Positions 18,617 to 34,121 of a stretch of 64,000 nt of DNA are shown in pieces. Below the pieces are notes generated by a model that saw nothing but the letters and a program-made list of their open reading frames with translations, did no database searches and was not told the origin of the DNA. The stretch covers positions 1,674,001 through 1,738,000 of the forward strand of contig NC_057373.1 of assembly GCF_016906535.1 (NCBI RefSeq), written 5' to 3'. Every line of letters starts with the position of its first letter. Position 1 is the first letter of the stretch. The position numbers were made by a program, and so were the translations under genes. The stretch is from Rhizoctonia solani (lineage: Eukaryota > Basidiomycota > Agaricomycetes > Cantharellales > Ceratobasidiaceae).

Positions 18617-20354
18617 TCAGCATATCCAACGCCTAGCCTGCCATCCAACTGCAAGCGCAGACAAAACCACGCCACCCATCACTCCCAGCATTTCCCTAAT
18701 AAAAAGATTATATTCCCGCAAAAATGCTTGTCCGAGCACCATGTTCGGAACTACAGCCTCGGCTTGTTCGACCCCTGGAGCGATGTCCCCGTCTTCTTGC
18801 CGAGGACGAAACACGGTTCTTCGCATGCCCAGTTGCCAACGGACCATGCGCGAGAGTCCTTCGCGCGATATTCTAATCCTCCGGGATTCCCAATTCCGGA
18901 TTCGGTAGACTCGACCGAATAGGTACGGAACTTTCCCTAGTAAAAGTCGGGTACGGAGAAAACAGTATTCAAGAGGAGGAGTTTTGGGGATCTGAAGATA
19001 GTTGGCCAGGAGGTCTCCGACTAGAAAACGAGTCAAAGCACAGTTGTAAGCAAAGGGCGTTGGGAAAGGTGGGCGGTTAGATATGGCGTGTAAGATGGGC
19101 ATTGTTGGCGGAGGTAGGCTTCCTTCTTCATGCTCGGAATCCTCAAGTAAATGCACTATGATGGAGACAATGAACTTGTTATTGACCGAAACACCCGAGA
19201 AGTGTCGCGATAGAATTTCCGGGTTGATGCCCATATAGTAGCCTATATGCCTCCATAAGGCAAGATAATCCTCTTTTTCGAATAACGGTGGGTGATAGCC
19301 AAGTCGTTCCATACAAAATAGAGGCGCCTTGTTTAAGCTAACGTAAGCGAGATATAGCGGGTCAAGACATATATGCACTCACCGTGCAAAACGAAGATAG
19401 AGTACCAGCAAGGTCTTCTTGGTTAATAGGGTATCCGTCCACGCTGAAGTCATATCGTGGCAAACCTCCTCCAGTCAATTCGGGATGACGCACCCGCTCC
19501 ATTATCCGACGACGTGCAACTCCGTGTAAAAGCCGGACGCGAACAATCGATCTCCATCCTTCCTCGCCAGGAGCGAGATCGTGAACGCTGGCTTGATGTT
19601 TATACCTTCTCGTTCCACTAAACTAATGTGGCCGCCCATGGCATCTAGGATCATCTGAAGTGTTTCCAGCAGTCGCCTGAAGGTTCGATCATTGGTGGCC
19701 TCGGTAATTGAGTATTCTCCCGATTTACTAGACTTTCCTGGAACCAGATAAGATACAGTATGTAATACTCGCGTAATACGCGCACTGTGACGAGGTGCAT
19801 TGAGTGCATATACTCGGGCGGAGCAAGGGTCATGAGGCATGTTTCCAGACTAACCTGGCAAATCCACCTGCGAGGCTGAAGTGCATAAGACTTACCAGGA
19901 TAGGAGAGGAGTACTTATAGAAAAATCTTTGTGCTCGTCGTATTTGGTCGTCAGATGCCCTTATCCCTTCAGGGGGCATACGGTTGACATGGTCGATAAA
20001 GTTGCGTGCCGCGCCGGGTCCTTGCTCTGCTCTACGTTCGATAGCCTCGAGAAGGTCCGTACCAGTGCTGGAGGATGGGTTTGGAAAGGTTTCAATGAGT
20101 GCTTCGTCGCATAACTTGTCAGAGTGTTGCCGCCACCTAAACATTTTACATTCAGCTCCACTAGCTACATATATCCACACCCACCACTTACTCTTCCAAG
20201 TAGAAGATTTAACACAGTTTTCGTCCCATTCGAAAACAAAATCCCACTTGGAACAGATAGTTCCTGGAAGTATATGCTCTGTTTGGTTGCTGTGCTGTAT
20301 CTCAACTATGTCTTCGGGACGAAACGGTCGTGAAATCTTGTCAACGATAAACAT
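18617..20354 (-). CDS. ER-bound oxygenase mpaB-type (DUF2236) protein
   Basis: Belongs to the mpaB/rubber-oxygenase-like family, whose studied members are heme or di-metal oxygenases, some ER-bound (MpaB cleaves farnesyl chains in mycophenolate synthesis). The ATG at 20354 (MFIVDKISRPFRPED) leads to a helical region with RRAQRFFYKYSSPILVSLMH and SLAGGFA (about 19850-19950), the usual entry to the domain. Later comes LALWRHIGYYMGINPEILSR (19190-19260), the conserved core with its Trp-Arg-His. A hydrophobic C-terminal segment (MLGVMGGVVLSALAVGW) could anchor it. Stop at 18617-18619. Three or four introns. No biosynthetic partners adjoin it, so its substrate cannot be inferred. Confidence 0.72.
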
Positions 20355-21171
20355 AGCTATTGTAGACCGTTGAACGTAAACAAGTACTCGAGAGGTCGTA
20401 GACAAGTCAAAGGTCCTGTAATATCCCGAGAGCTTTTATGATAGCCCTAACCGCGACTCTTGGCCGATCGTGAGCCCCAGATCACGGGAGGAGGCTCGAT
20501 GGGTGAAATCACGCGCAATTGGCCTGAACAATGGCCCGATTGAGTTATATTGAAAAGTACAACCTTGTTCGAGACGCCCGTACCCATAACAGAGATAACA
20601 ACATAACGGCTTGGTTTTATAAAGTTGGGCTCTGATTGTGGGCATTGTGGCTTGACAATGATGTATGGGCGAGATAAAAGTATTTGTAATTTGGGTGTTG
20701 GGTGATTGCCGAGATATACATTCCGAGGTGTTGTTGGGTTCCCTCATGTTGGTAGACATATCGAACAGCATAATAGAGGTGGCGTTGCTCAAATAAGAAA
20801 AGCGTTGAATTCGAGAATAATAATATATATAAAGGTACAAATACAGTATGGGTATAGATGTTTGTCCTGGTTTGGGTAACTTGGGTTGATGTCGCATGGC
20901 AGGCCTCGTGTGCTGGGACATCACTGTGCCCACCGCTGCCGTTTCTTTCCTTAATTTTCCATCTTGCGTCCACGTCTTAATACCGCTGTACCGGTGGCTC
21001 AGACTTGCTCTCTCATCGCTATCGCCGTAATTTGAGCATAATATTATTGAGAAAATACTAGTTGGGACCATCACGCTGTGTTCGGCGATCGTAGTCGTAT
21101 TATCTCATCGCTGGCTGCCTGGCTGAAAGCCTAAACCTGGATCCGACCATCGCCTTGTGACTGGCAACCCA
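20355..21171. promoter_or_regulatory. Divergent intergenic region
   Basis: Upstream region shared by the mpaB-type gene (minus) and the BTB/CAP-Gly gene (plus). A 212-codon minus-strand frame spans 20436-21074, but its composition is low complexity (YLYLYIYYYS) and no domain is visible, so it is not called. Confidence 0.4.
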
Positions 21172-24100
21172 ATGGCGCCTGCTCCGCCCCCACCGATTCC
21201 CTCGTCATCCGCAGCACTTTCCGACGCACTCACAACAGCGACAGAAACATGGCAAAATGAACTCAAAATTCTATTCGAACAGGCAAAGTCTCGCTATGCA
21301 GATGTCGTCTGGGACATGCTCGATGACAACGACGACCGCTCCGATGAAATATGGGGTCATAAAGGTATATACGTGTATATGTAATCGTGTACGTTGTTGA
21401 CTTGGTCGCAGCTATTGTCTATGCTCGAGCCCCACCGTCGTTCCAGGCGAGATATTTCACTCCTCGCACCACCTCAGACTCACCCGGCCCTTATTCAACC
21501 CAAAATTTATTCCCGGCCCAGTCATCTTTATCACTTTCGCTTCCACCACTCGAATCTCGCCCCCGATCTCGCTCTCCGTCCCCCTTTGGCGCCCCCCAAC
21601 GAACCCAATCACCAGTACCCTCGACCGGCAATGGCACCCTTCTCCGTATACCACTATCTATAAATCCGGTCTGTTCAGCAACGAACTCGAGTATCTCTAT
21701 ACCGGCCGGGGAATGGGGGTTGCGTTTGAGTTTTTGTTTGACACGTCGGCTGAAAACGGTCAAGCAAAGAGCTCAGAGTCATCAGTAGAAATGGAAAGAC
21801 GCGAGAAACTGCGCAAAGATCTGGTTTACATGTGGAGATCTCGGTTATATAGCGATGTCCGGGTCAGTATTTACAGTTTCTTGGTTATACTCCACTAACA
21901 ATCTGTGCAGATAACACTCACCGGAAGCTTCTCATCAAGTAACACTGAGGTTGCCACAGCTGTCTTCTCTAGTCACCGATTTATCCTTGTGTCGCGTGTG
22001 CCTTACTTCCGCACTTTGCTTTCCACATCGTTCGCTCCTGTCGGCCAGAATATATGTTCTGCCAACCCTCTTCCACTCAGTCTTCCCGCTCCTCCCTTCA
22101 CACCGGCGTCACTCCACTTCACACTCGGATTTGTCTATACCGGTACCATGGCCTTCTCCCACCGCAATTGGGACCTCGATACCGCCTTCAATGTCATTCG
22201 ATCCGCAAAGTACTTGGGGCTCGATTCACTCGACAACGAGGCGCGAGCACGGATCATCTCAGAAATGATGCATGGTCTATTTCACGCCTACCTTCCATTC
22301 GAGGAGTATGATCGTGTAATCGAGGGCAAGTGGGGTACCGGGGGTTGCAAATGCAAGCAATGTCAACGACGCGCACCCCGTGTGCTAGAGTTTGCGCTGG
22401 GAGATGATGTGCGGGATAATGTACTTGAACGCGGGCGCAACGTGCACTAGCGGGTATGTATGGCGAAGGATGGACGACATCAGAGTTCTTGGCCCTGCCG
22501 CTGAGGTTGAAGAACATATTACTCAAAGGCGTCAAGCAGCGAACGGTGCCTCAGAACATCATTCCTCTTTTGGCAGCAACTCAAGCCGGTCTCAGTAAGC
22601 TTGCTTCAAACTCGGAGCCTCCAGCGAGGCCGTCAAGGACCTTATGCTCCAAGAGAGAAGAAAATCGACGAAGTCTTGTGTAACAATCTCGACGAATTCT
22701 TTGAGCAACACGAGTGGGTTGGCTTGCTAGAGAGCGATGCTGCTGGGTTCGGCGATATGGAGAAGTTTGATTTGACCCTCGAGTCGATTAGACGTGGCTG
22801 GGCTGACAAGAATGCTGGACACATTTATCAGGTGAGTCTCTGATTTGTGTCGTTTCAATTTTACTTATTCCCACCAAGACATTGGTCTCGTCGGTCTGCT
22901 GCGCTCAGGCCCCACCCCCGGAACAACGCTTCTTTCTAACAACTCCCGCTACGAGCCAAGGTCGAACAATTGCGAATGGATACTATTGGATGGATGAGGA
23001 AGCACTGGACCTCGGTGCGAATGTCAAGCTGTTTTGAAGGCCTTGAGGGATGGGCACTGAAGGAAATCAGTGATGGTAAGCGCCTTGAATTCGAGTATAT
23101 TTGCATTATTGAATTTATGACGTGCGATAGAACTCGACGTACTTATCGAGGACATTGCTTCATCTAGTGGACCTCGGGGTTCTACGACGCGGACAGCTGC
23201 TCGTACGTCCCTCGCTGTCCCCAGGCCAGATGCAGACGCCGAATCGATAAGTATACATTCACTTCACACCAATGTGACCAACCGGAATCCCACTACGAGC
23301 GGCACTCAGCCACGACGCGACCCAGTGGCCTCTTCCTCTCGTTCAGTTCGCTCAATCAATTCCCGTCCCTCTCTCCCCCCGGTGTCGCCTGGGCCACCCA
23401 CTCGTGCAGTTCATCCAAATACCAATCCCACACGCCTTAGGCCTGTGACGGCGTCTACCAACCGGACATCATACGTATCTGGGACCGACGTTACGGCGAT
23501 TACTGGCACAGCCAATCCTCCGAACCTTCCTGTTCCCAACCCTAGGAACTCGACTGCGTCGACCGGACGTAAGAGTCTAGCTTCAACCACGTCACCCAAT
23601 CCACCTGCTGGTCGACCTAAATCGCTTGCTCCATCGATCAATTCAATTCGCTCAACAGCATCCACCGTTCGTCACAGCCAAAGAAGCAAGGATTCCCCGA
23701 TCGATGAAAAGCTTCCGTCTCCTGCTCGGGAGCCTGCTCGCCCGGTATCGGGAGTCAGCAATACCTCATTCAAGACCGCGAACGCGGGCTTGTCCCCTTC
23801 TCGCGCGAGGAAGATATCTACAGCCTCAAATGCATCAGGGTTAAGTGTTAAACCCGCTAGTCGGCGCGGGTCGAGTTCGTCTGCCACCGGGCCCGCTGCT
23901 CCCCCTACACCACGCACAGCAGCTGCTCAACAATTGGCTGGGAATGGTGGTCTCTCGCGCTCAGGAACCAATGCCTCCACACGTTCGACTAATCCTCGTC
24001 GTACATCCGCAACTCCCTCGGTCAAACCTCAAGTTACGCCGCCCAGGAAACAGCCTGCGCCTAGGGGGACCCAGGGCACCACTCCCAAGAAGACTCCAGA

Positions 24101-24866
24101 GCCTTCGAAGCGTATTAGCGATGTCACGCCGACCAAGGCGGCGTCAAAGGGTAAAGGCAAGGCGACGGGTCCTCCAGACGACGAGTCTGTGACATCCGAG
24201 CCACGCTCAATTAGGAGCAATGCCTCAACCTTGCGAGTCGAGAATACACAGCCGTTCGTAATTCCAAAAGGCCACCATTCACGCAAGTCGACGGACACAG
24301 TTACTGCTTCGACAGTATCCACAGTCAAACCCCCTGTTCCACCTGTTCCTAAGCTCAACCAACTCAACCAACTCAACCAATCGAGTAATATGCCTGCCAT
24401 CCATGGGGTTACTCTGTGCGTTGGTATTCCTTGCCTTATTACGTCCAGGCGGGCCAAGTATAAAGCGTTTGCGCGATATATTGGTCAAATTCATGGGGAA
24501 CAAGGGCCGTGGGTCGGGGTAGAAGTGCCTATTTCCGAGAGTTGGGGAAGTGACAAACTCGACGGGCGACAATGGAACGACGGGAGTGTCGGAGGGATTC
24601 GATATTTCGAGCTGAGCAACGGGTCCACGCCATGGGATGACAGCGACGAACGTGCGATGCGTAGGCGCAGAATTGAGTCCGTGTTGATGCAGGCAGGGTC
24701 AGGTAGGGCGCGCGACGGCGATACCATGAGTATCAACCACGACCGCCTGAGGATGCGTAGTGTGTCTCCAGCCATGTCCGATATGTCCAACACAAACGAG
24801 AGCCGTGGATTGTTTGTTCGCCCGTCGGACGTGATCTACGTATTTGACGCTGTGGACGATCGGTAA
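21172..24866 (+). CDS. BTB/POZ plus CAP-Gly domain protein
   Basis: The ATG at 21172 (MAPAPPPPIPSSSAALSDAL) opens an N-terminal helical part. Two BTB-like blocks follow: LFSNELEYLYTGRGMG (about 21670-21715), then LYSDVRITLTGSF ... FSSHRFILVSRVPYFRTLLS ... LHFTLGFVYTGTM (21845-22160), the classic BTB degron-adaptor fold. A helical C-terminal BTB extension runs to about 23060. A Ser/Thr/Pro/Arg-rich disordered linker (23270-24350) with three LNQ repeats leads into a CAP-Gly domain (24415-24640: YIGQIHGEQGPWVGVEVP and GSVGGIRYFEL), which binds microtubule C-terminal EEY/F tails. The combination suggests a microtubule-associated adaptor, perhaps with Cullin-3; this is inference. Stop at 24864-24866. 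About seven introns, all upstream of 23250. Confidence 0.83.
24354..24380 (+). repeat. Three tandem 9-bp repeats encoding LNQ
   Basis: CTCAACCAA occurs three times in a row, in frame, giving LNQLNQLNQ just before the CAP-Gly domain. A unit count change would alter linker length without shifting frame. Confidence 0.85.
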
Positions 24867-25264
24867 TTGTGTGCATTTATTGTCTGTTTTCTTTCCCTTT
24901 TTTCCTTCATCAAGGGCATCTACTCCTCTAATAATATGGCATCTCCCGGATATACCAATGTTTTTGTTTTGTCTTTTCCCTTTTCCATTGGGCTGCAATG
25001 TACAAACTCAGATTTACCCTATCCGGCACTTATACTCTATCCTCCCTTGTATATCCCTTTGGCGGCGGTAAAATGGAATTCGAATGGTTCGCTCAAGGGA
25101 ACAGAAATCCAATTGAGAGGGAAGGATTATTTGTATGTGTATACTCCGCGCTTGCTAGTCATGAAATTGTGGGGATCGAGACCAAGCAAGAGCCTATCGT
25201 TTTCACCCGCCGCCACCTCCCGCCTCTAGCTGTATCTCGCTGAGCGACTCAGACAGCACACACG
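24867..25264. other. Intergenic, 3' UTR and MAP kinase promoter
   Basis: 398 bp between the CAP-Gly stop and the kinase ATG, containing pyrimidine-rich tracts at 24890-24915 and 24965-25000. No gene seen. Confidence 0.4.
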
Positions 25265-26825
<1,561 letters not shown>

Positions 26826-27188
26826 TAATCGAGTGTGGTTATTATCTTGAATATCTGGTATATCTCTTCACTATCATGCACCCTAATCATAAGGTACTTT
26901 GATCTTGGTTTTTAATACTTTCTTAGTGGTCACACTGTTGTCATGTTACATTATTGTATTGGGCTGGCGAATAATCTGATTGCACATGGGTCATCATGGA
27001 CACTCGGTTTCGAGGCCTGCGAGCGATCGTCATAAAAGCCTGAATGCCTCGAGAAATCGTGTTGATCGCAGCCAATTGCGATCTAGCGAAATTGGCGGCC
27101 CTGATTAGCCGCTAAGACGAAATGTGGCTGTTCCAGGGCGTGTTACTCGACTACAACAACAATTGGCTTCCAAGGCTGATTTTGCCAA
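26826..27188. other. Intergenic, 3' UTR and F-box gene promoter
   Basis: 363 bp, AT-rich near 26830-26960. No gene or repeat seen. Confidence 0.4.
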
Positions 27189-29062
27189 ATGCTCATCGAC
27201 CTACCACCTGAGCTCTTCGACGCCATCTTCCGTGTTCTTGACGATCGTTCCCAACGCTATCTCGTCGCCACCTGTCGTGCCTTTCGGAGCCATTGTCTTT
27301 CTGAAGCATGGCAAACGCTGACATTTGGAGGCCCCGGAGTCAAATCCCAGCTGAAGCGCTTCGTGTATTGGGTTGACACAACTCGACACAGTACGGATCT
27401 GTTCAAAAACACACAAAATTTATTCATTCGTGCTTGTCTCCTTGATGGCGCGGTGCCCCCAGGCTCGCTGGAGGGCGAACAAAACACCGATATTCAAGAT
27501 GACGACATTGCCAACTTGCTTGTCCGACTCACAGCGAGCCTGACGGTACTCTCAATCGACCTTCCACCGATGCCTGAAGATCAACTATTCGATAAGACAC
27601 TGTCTCGTATAGCCCGGCTCCCCAAGCTCCAGCGTCTATTTCTCGGACGGGTTAAAGTCCACGATGGGTACGACGTCGCCTGCGATTATACGGAGCTCAA
27701 GGAGGCTACTATGATTTGGTGCCATGGTATCGTCGAACAGAAACTTCTAGTCGATCAGTTTGGCCTCGAACACCTGGACGTACACGACAGTTGGGATATT
27801 GGGAATCTGAGCATGATCTCGTATCAGTGGCACAACCTCAAATCGTTCAGATTCTCGGCTGTCGACCATACGTATGCGACGAAGATACTTGAATCCGGAA
27901 GAGTAAGATCATTTCCGTTGGTGAGTTGAACGGGTAAACTTATAGGTTCCTGTAGGGAGCAATGACGTCTCTGGAAGAGGTGTCCATAGAGGTCCCAATG
28001 TCCAATGATGTTTTCTTCCGAATCGTATCCGAACTTTCCAACTATCCTATCCAAAAGTTCCATCTGTGCTTGTCAGCAATCGGGCTTGAGGTCTTCCATG
28101 ACCTAGGGAGGAACTACGTGCCAGATGATTTTGGACCAAATTGGCTAGCATACATCTCTAACAACATGGCTGGATTAAAGGAATTGGTGCTTGATTACAG
28201 GGCAGGGGGAAGCCGATTCACGCTCCAGTGGCCTGGAGATCAGGTGCGTTTGTATGCTCTGGCACGAAAGACCGTTACTCACTCTAGGTAGACCATGTAC
28301 GCGGGTGCGCTAGCGTTTGCGCAGAATCTGCATACCCTAGCGATTTCAATACACGCTTTACCCAGATGTGGAAGATTCGACTGCCGACAATTCGGTTACA
28401 TGTATTTCGAACATATACCCAACCTTCAGACGCTGCACTTTCCCGCCATGCCCCTTATCCCTATGCGCTCGCTCGACTCTTTCTATTCCGACATGGGCCT
28501 ATCACCTTCGCCTGCGTTGATCAAAGGGTATACTATGATTGGACGACAGAACCAACCGAATCATTTCGAGGACATGGGTGATACGTATCGACCGTTTTGG
28601 ATCACCAACGGGCCCGACGTCGCAGTCGACCGACACAGGCGTGGAGGCGGTCTGCGCATCGTCGCTTACAACCGGACAGAAAGTGTACCTGATGATTCGA
28701 GCGACGCGCACGTATTCGACGAGCTCATGGACGAACTTCTCGCTCACGAAGCTGATTTTTTTGACCAAGAGGACGTGGATTTGGGATTGTGGTTTCCTGA
28801 GCTAGAAACTGAGGATGAGGGCGTCGAGGATGACGATGACGAGAACGATGAAGATTGGACGACCTCGGATGGCGAAGATCATGACGACCAAGATCCGCCT
28901 CCGCCGACGTCGGAAGAGTGGATGCAGGGTTTGACGATTGGGGTATCCAACGTAAACTTGGGTATCAACCAGCTTGATTTTTCGGAATTAGACGGGCATA
29001 GTTCGAGCGATGGTGACGCGTTGGAGGATATCAACGACTCGGATTTGTCCGCCGATCTGTAA
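27189..29062 (+). CDS. F-box protein with degenerate leucine-rich repeats
   Basis: Probable SCF ubiquitin-ligase substrate adaptor. The ATG at 27189 starts directly with the F-box: MLIDLPPELFDAIFRVLDDR then YLVATCRAFRSHCLSEAW. Leucine-rich, LRR-like segments run through the middle (LPKLQRLFLGRVKVHDG, LKELVLDYRAGG, IPNLQTLHFPAMPLIPM). The C-terminus (28800-29060) is strongly acidic (runs of D and E), ending NDSDLSADL. Two introns: 27904 to about 27957 and about 28243-28292, the second using the acceptor that restores frame at TMYAGALAFAQN. Such proteins are numerous in Agaricomycetes. It sits between two MAP kinase genes; no functional link is shown. Confidence 0.82.
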
Positions 29063-29401
29063 ACAGTACTTATTAAGTTGTATTATCTGTTGTCGATCTG
29101 TTTCTTTATCTAGCTCATTGGTTCACGTCGCTCTCGATTATGTTTACTGCACAATTGTACATAGAAACAACATGGCGTTTTTTTTCTCTCGAACTGGTTG
29201 ATGATCAAGAAATAAAATGCAATTTCAGTGTTAGTGTCCGCTAAATAACACTCTCCATGTTTACTTGCAAAAAGAAAATGACAGTTGATAGTCTTACAAA
29301 AAGTTAAAATGTTGGGTGGAGAACGACCAGAATCCCGAAACAACAACACAACGCCCCTCCAGAAGGCGCAGACCCGAATCCATGATCGAAAAAAAAGGTT
29401 T
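29063..29401. other. Convergent 3' intergenic region
   Basis: 339 bp between the stops of the F-box gene and MAP kinase B. It is AT-rich with short homopolymers (T8 near 29177, A8 near 29390). No gene seen. Confidence 0.4.
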
Positions 29402-31001
<1,600 letters not shown>

Positions 31002-31782
31002 CGTGTATGGGAATAAGTAGCGCTAATGGGTGTGGTGGGGAGAGAATACAATCAAGTCTGTACTAGAGCCCCAGCTTATAGCCCAAAAGCATCCGCCCGG
31101 ATTCGGATCCTTACTACTGTTGTCCAGGTCTGTAACTGAAACGCATTGTCCGACCTTTGTAGTCTTCTGTTGCTAATGACAATAGGACTGTTCGATGGAA
31201 TCTTGCCAATCTTTATCCGTCGATTTATTCCCAATGTAGATCTATTTCTCTGTACACTCGCTTGATTTGGATTGTAGCCAAGGTCCGCCCTCGTCACCCT
31301 GACAATCTACTCCTTTTGATCTATCCGACGTAATCCATCTCATCACACAACTGCTCCGGTCGTAGTCCTAACTTTATTACTCGTTTATGCCGAGTCTTCC
31401 GCTCTAGGATACGCGTTCGGGTGGCACTTGGGCATCCGTGCACAGACCAGCTGTGTCGGGGGTCCTCCTCTTCAAAACCTGGCCAGTGACAAGGAATTGG
31501 CATATAATGATATTAAAATAATTACCCCAAGTTGTTGCATACATTTGATTATCCCCAATAGAATCTATATTGTTCATTGTATGCACGAGAAATACAGTGT
31601 CACAGGGGTGGCAGATGTCCCGCCTCTCAGATTTTGTTTGCGGGTGGCCATCTGAGCACCTGCAGCACACCATCACCGCGTCTTCGCACTCATCTCATCC
31701 ACTTTTCCTACTCGCACGCACGAGTTTGGTTTCAAAAAGTCTCCCCAATCAAGTTAGTTCAGCCTTTGTTGTTTTTCAGACA
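31002..31782. promoter_or_regulatory. Divergent promoter of MAP kinase B and G3BP-like gene
   Basis: 781 bp upstream of both genes. A pyrimidine-rich run ending in tttttcag at 31770-31779 looks like an acceptor of a 5'-UTR intron of the plus-strand gene. Nothing else supported. Confidence 0.4.
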
Positions 31783-31912
31783 ATGAGCTTACGCATCCAT
31801 TCTGCCATCGATTTGTCGTTTGCCCAGGTCAAGCTTTGTAAGTCCAAATCCGCGCATAAAGGTACAATTACACGTGCACTGACGACGAACAAATCGTTTC
31901 GGATTGATAGGA
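31783..31912 (+). promoter_or_regulatory. Upstream ORF in the G3BP-like leader, stop built by splicing
   Basis: ATG at 31783 opens an 18-codon frame (MSLRIHSAIDLSFAQVKL). A GTAAGT donor at 31838 and TAG acceptor at 31908-31910 join T and GA into a TGA stop, followed by ATA and then the main ATG at 31916. The spacing of three bases invites termination-reinitiation control. Confidence 0.45.
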
Positions 31913-31915
31913 ATA

Positions 31916-33613
31916 ATGGCATCCCCCGCACCCAATGCTCAGGCAAAATCGACTGTCGTGCCCTCAGAAGTCGGCTGGCAGTTCGTCTCCCAGTATTATA
32001 CATACGTGAACAAAGAGCCTTCCAAGCTGCACTGCTTCTACACCAAACATAGCACATATACTCACGGGGTTGAGGGCGAGGATTCTCCCCCGTGCCACGG
32101 TCAGCAGGTAGGCGCTCCAGAACCACAAAAATGCAACCGAACAAAACTCATTTGATTAATCCATTTTAGGAAATCCACAACAAAATTATTTCCATTGGGT
32201 TCCAGGACTGCAAGGTCTTTATCCACAGTGTCGATGCCCAGTCGTCTGCCTCTTCGGGTATTCTCATCCAGGTCATCGGCGAGATATCCAACGCTGGAGA
32301 GGCCTGGCGTAAATTTTCCCAATCGTTCTTCCTCGCTGAGCAACCCAACGGATACTTTGTCTTGAACGATATCTTCCGCTACCTTAAGGAAGAGACTAAT
32401 GCTGACGATGAGGTAAGCAGTGATAAGGAAGAGGCAGAAACTGGCGAGGAGGCCGCTGTTGAACCTACTGCTGCTACCCAACTTCACGATGTTCCCGAGC
32501 ACCCGGTCGCTCAGCCTGAGCCCGAGCCTGTTGTTTCGCTCCCACCTGCAGCACCACAAGAAACCGCCGCTCCAGAGCCAGCTCCCGATGCTCCGGCAGT
32601 CAATGGGACACATGTTGAGGAAAAGACACCCGAACCGGCAAAGGAGACCACTCAGCTGCCTTCTCCTTCTCCTGAACCGGAGCCTCAGCCGGCAGAAGAG
32701 CCCGCGCCAGCCGAGCCCGCGCCCACTCCCACCCCTGCTCCAGCTCCCGCGCCAGCTCCAGCTCCTACAAACTCCGCGCCCGCAGCCTCTCCCGCACCTC
32801 CTGCTGCCGAGAAACCCCAAGTCTCTGCTGCTCCTCCATCTGCTCCTCCCGCCCCTACCCAACCGGCTCAGCCTCCTGCTCCTCCTGCTCCCAAGACCTG
32901 GGCGAACCTCGCTGCCACCAACGTGTCGGGGTGGGGCCAGGTCTCTTCGGGGGCTCGCGGTGTGAGCGCTCCTGCGAAGCCGGCTACACCGACACCCAAG
33001 CCAGCTGCGCCTGCACCGGCCCCCGTTGCCCGGAAGGAAGAGCCTCCGATCGACACGTCTAACTTGTCGCCTCAGGCACAAGCCGCTCTTTCCGTAAACA
33101 CCCCGCAATGCTTCGTCAAGGTAAAGCATCAATATGCATATTTCTTTGCCAAGACAATCATTAATCTTATCAATAACTTAATCACAGCTCAACGACTGGG
33201 TGCGCGATAACGCCGCCGGCAATCAGACCCAGAGCAACGCCGAATCCGTTTCTCCTGCAGCGCTCAAAGAGGTTCTCACCGCTCGTTTCGGAGCAATCAA
33301 GGAGCTCGAGGTCGTGCGCACCAAAGCGTGTGCGTTCCTGGAATTCGTTCAAGTTGATTCGGCACGTCGCGCCATCTTGGCGTCGTTACCTACCAATCAA
33401 GGTGGTGAGGGAGGCATTCGTATTGGGGAGGATACTCCAAATGAACGTGCTCCCCGCATTACCGTTGAAATGCGCAAGGAACGTGGCGACCGTCCCATGT
33501 CGGGTGGTCGTCCGCGTACCGGCGGTCCAGAGCAGCGTGGTTCGTTCCGCGGCCGGGGTGGACGTGGCCGGGGTGATGGGACCCGCGGTGGAGCCCCGCA
33601 AGCTGCCAAGTAA
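31916..33613 (+). CDS. G3BP-like protein: NTF2-like domain plus RRM and RGG tail
   Basis: RNA-binding scaffold of the G3BP/Nxt3/Bre5 group, linked to stress granules and the Ubp3 deubiquitinase cofactor role. The ATG at 31916 gives MASPAPNAQAKSTVVPSEVG. The NTF2-like domain includes WQFVSQYYTYVNKEPSKLHC, an IISIGFQDCKVFIHSVDAQ segment and GYFVLNDIFRYL (to about 32390). An acidic then Pro/Ala/Glu-rich disordered region follows (32410-33060). A compact RRM reads LKEVLTARFGAIKELEVVRT and ACAFLEFVQVDSARRAI (33260-33380). The tail has RG repeats (GSFRGRGGRGRG) before the stop at 33611-33613. Two coding introns (about 32107-32169 and 33121-33187). Domain order and length fit the family well. Confidence 0.88.
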
Positions 33614-34121
33614 AATGTCCAGGCCTCGACGTTGATGTGATGTGATGTGCGTGGGGGGTGGAGTGCGTTTATGACCGTCTAATTTGTTGTGTGTGTGCCT
33701 TATGCCGACCTTCCTTTTCTTCTTCTCTCTGCATCGTCATCTGCTTTGCATTGTTTCTCCTCGCATTCATCTTTATGTCTCTACTACCCACTTGTACACC
33801 TCCGCACGCCTTGTTTATCACACCCTGCACCAGATGTGACATTTATGCCATCCACTCAACACCTATAAATGTCTTTGAAGTAAGATCCATTGATACTTGC
33901 ATATCTATTGAAGTACAACCACGCAGCGGCCAATTGAAGAACAACCAGTTGGAGGTTACGAGGGCTTTAAAGGAGTGAGGATAGTCGGCCGCTTAATGAG
34001 TAAAGTAAAATAGCCCAGGTCAGGAGAATCCAAAAATCCAGTATCCAGCATAACCAAGAAATCAAGTAAAGAGCGTGAAAAAATGAAAAGAAAAATATGG
34101 AAGAATGATCCGGTGGCGCGT
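33614..34121. other. Convergent intergenic region
   Basis: About 500 bp of 3' flank between the G3BP-like gene and the minus-strand membrane protein. Pyrimidine-rich at 33700-33770. No gene seen. Confidence 0.4.

Noticed and set aside
20436..21074. 212-codon minus-strand open frame
   Set aside because: Low-complexity Tyr/Leu/Ile stretches, no domain, and it lies wholly in a divergent promoter; most likely chance.
32101..33132. 343-codon minus-strand frame rich in Arg, Gly and Ser
   Set aside because: It is antisense to the Pro/Ala/Glu-rich part of the G3BP-like gene; biased codons keep the opposite strand open.
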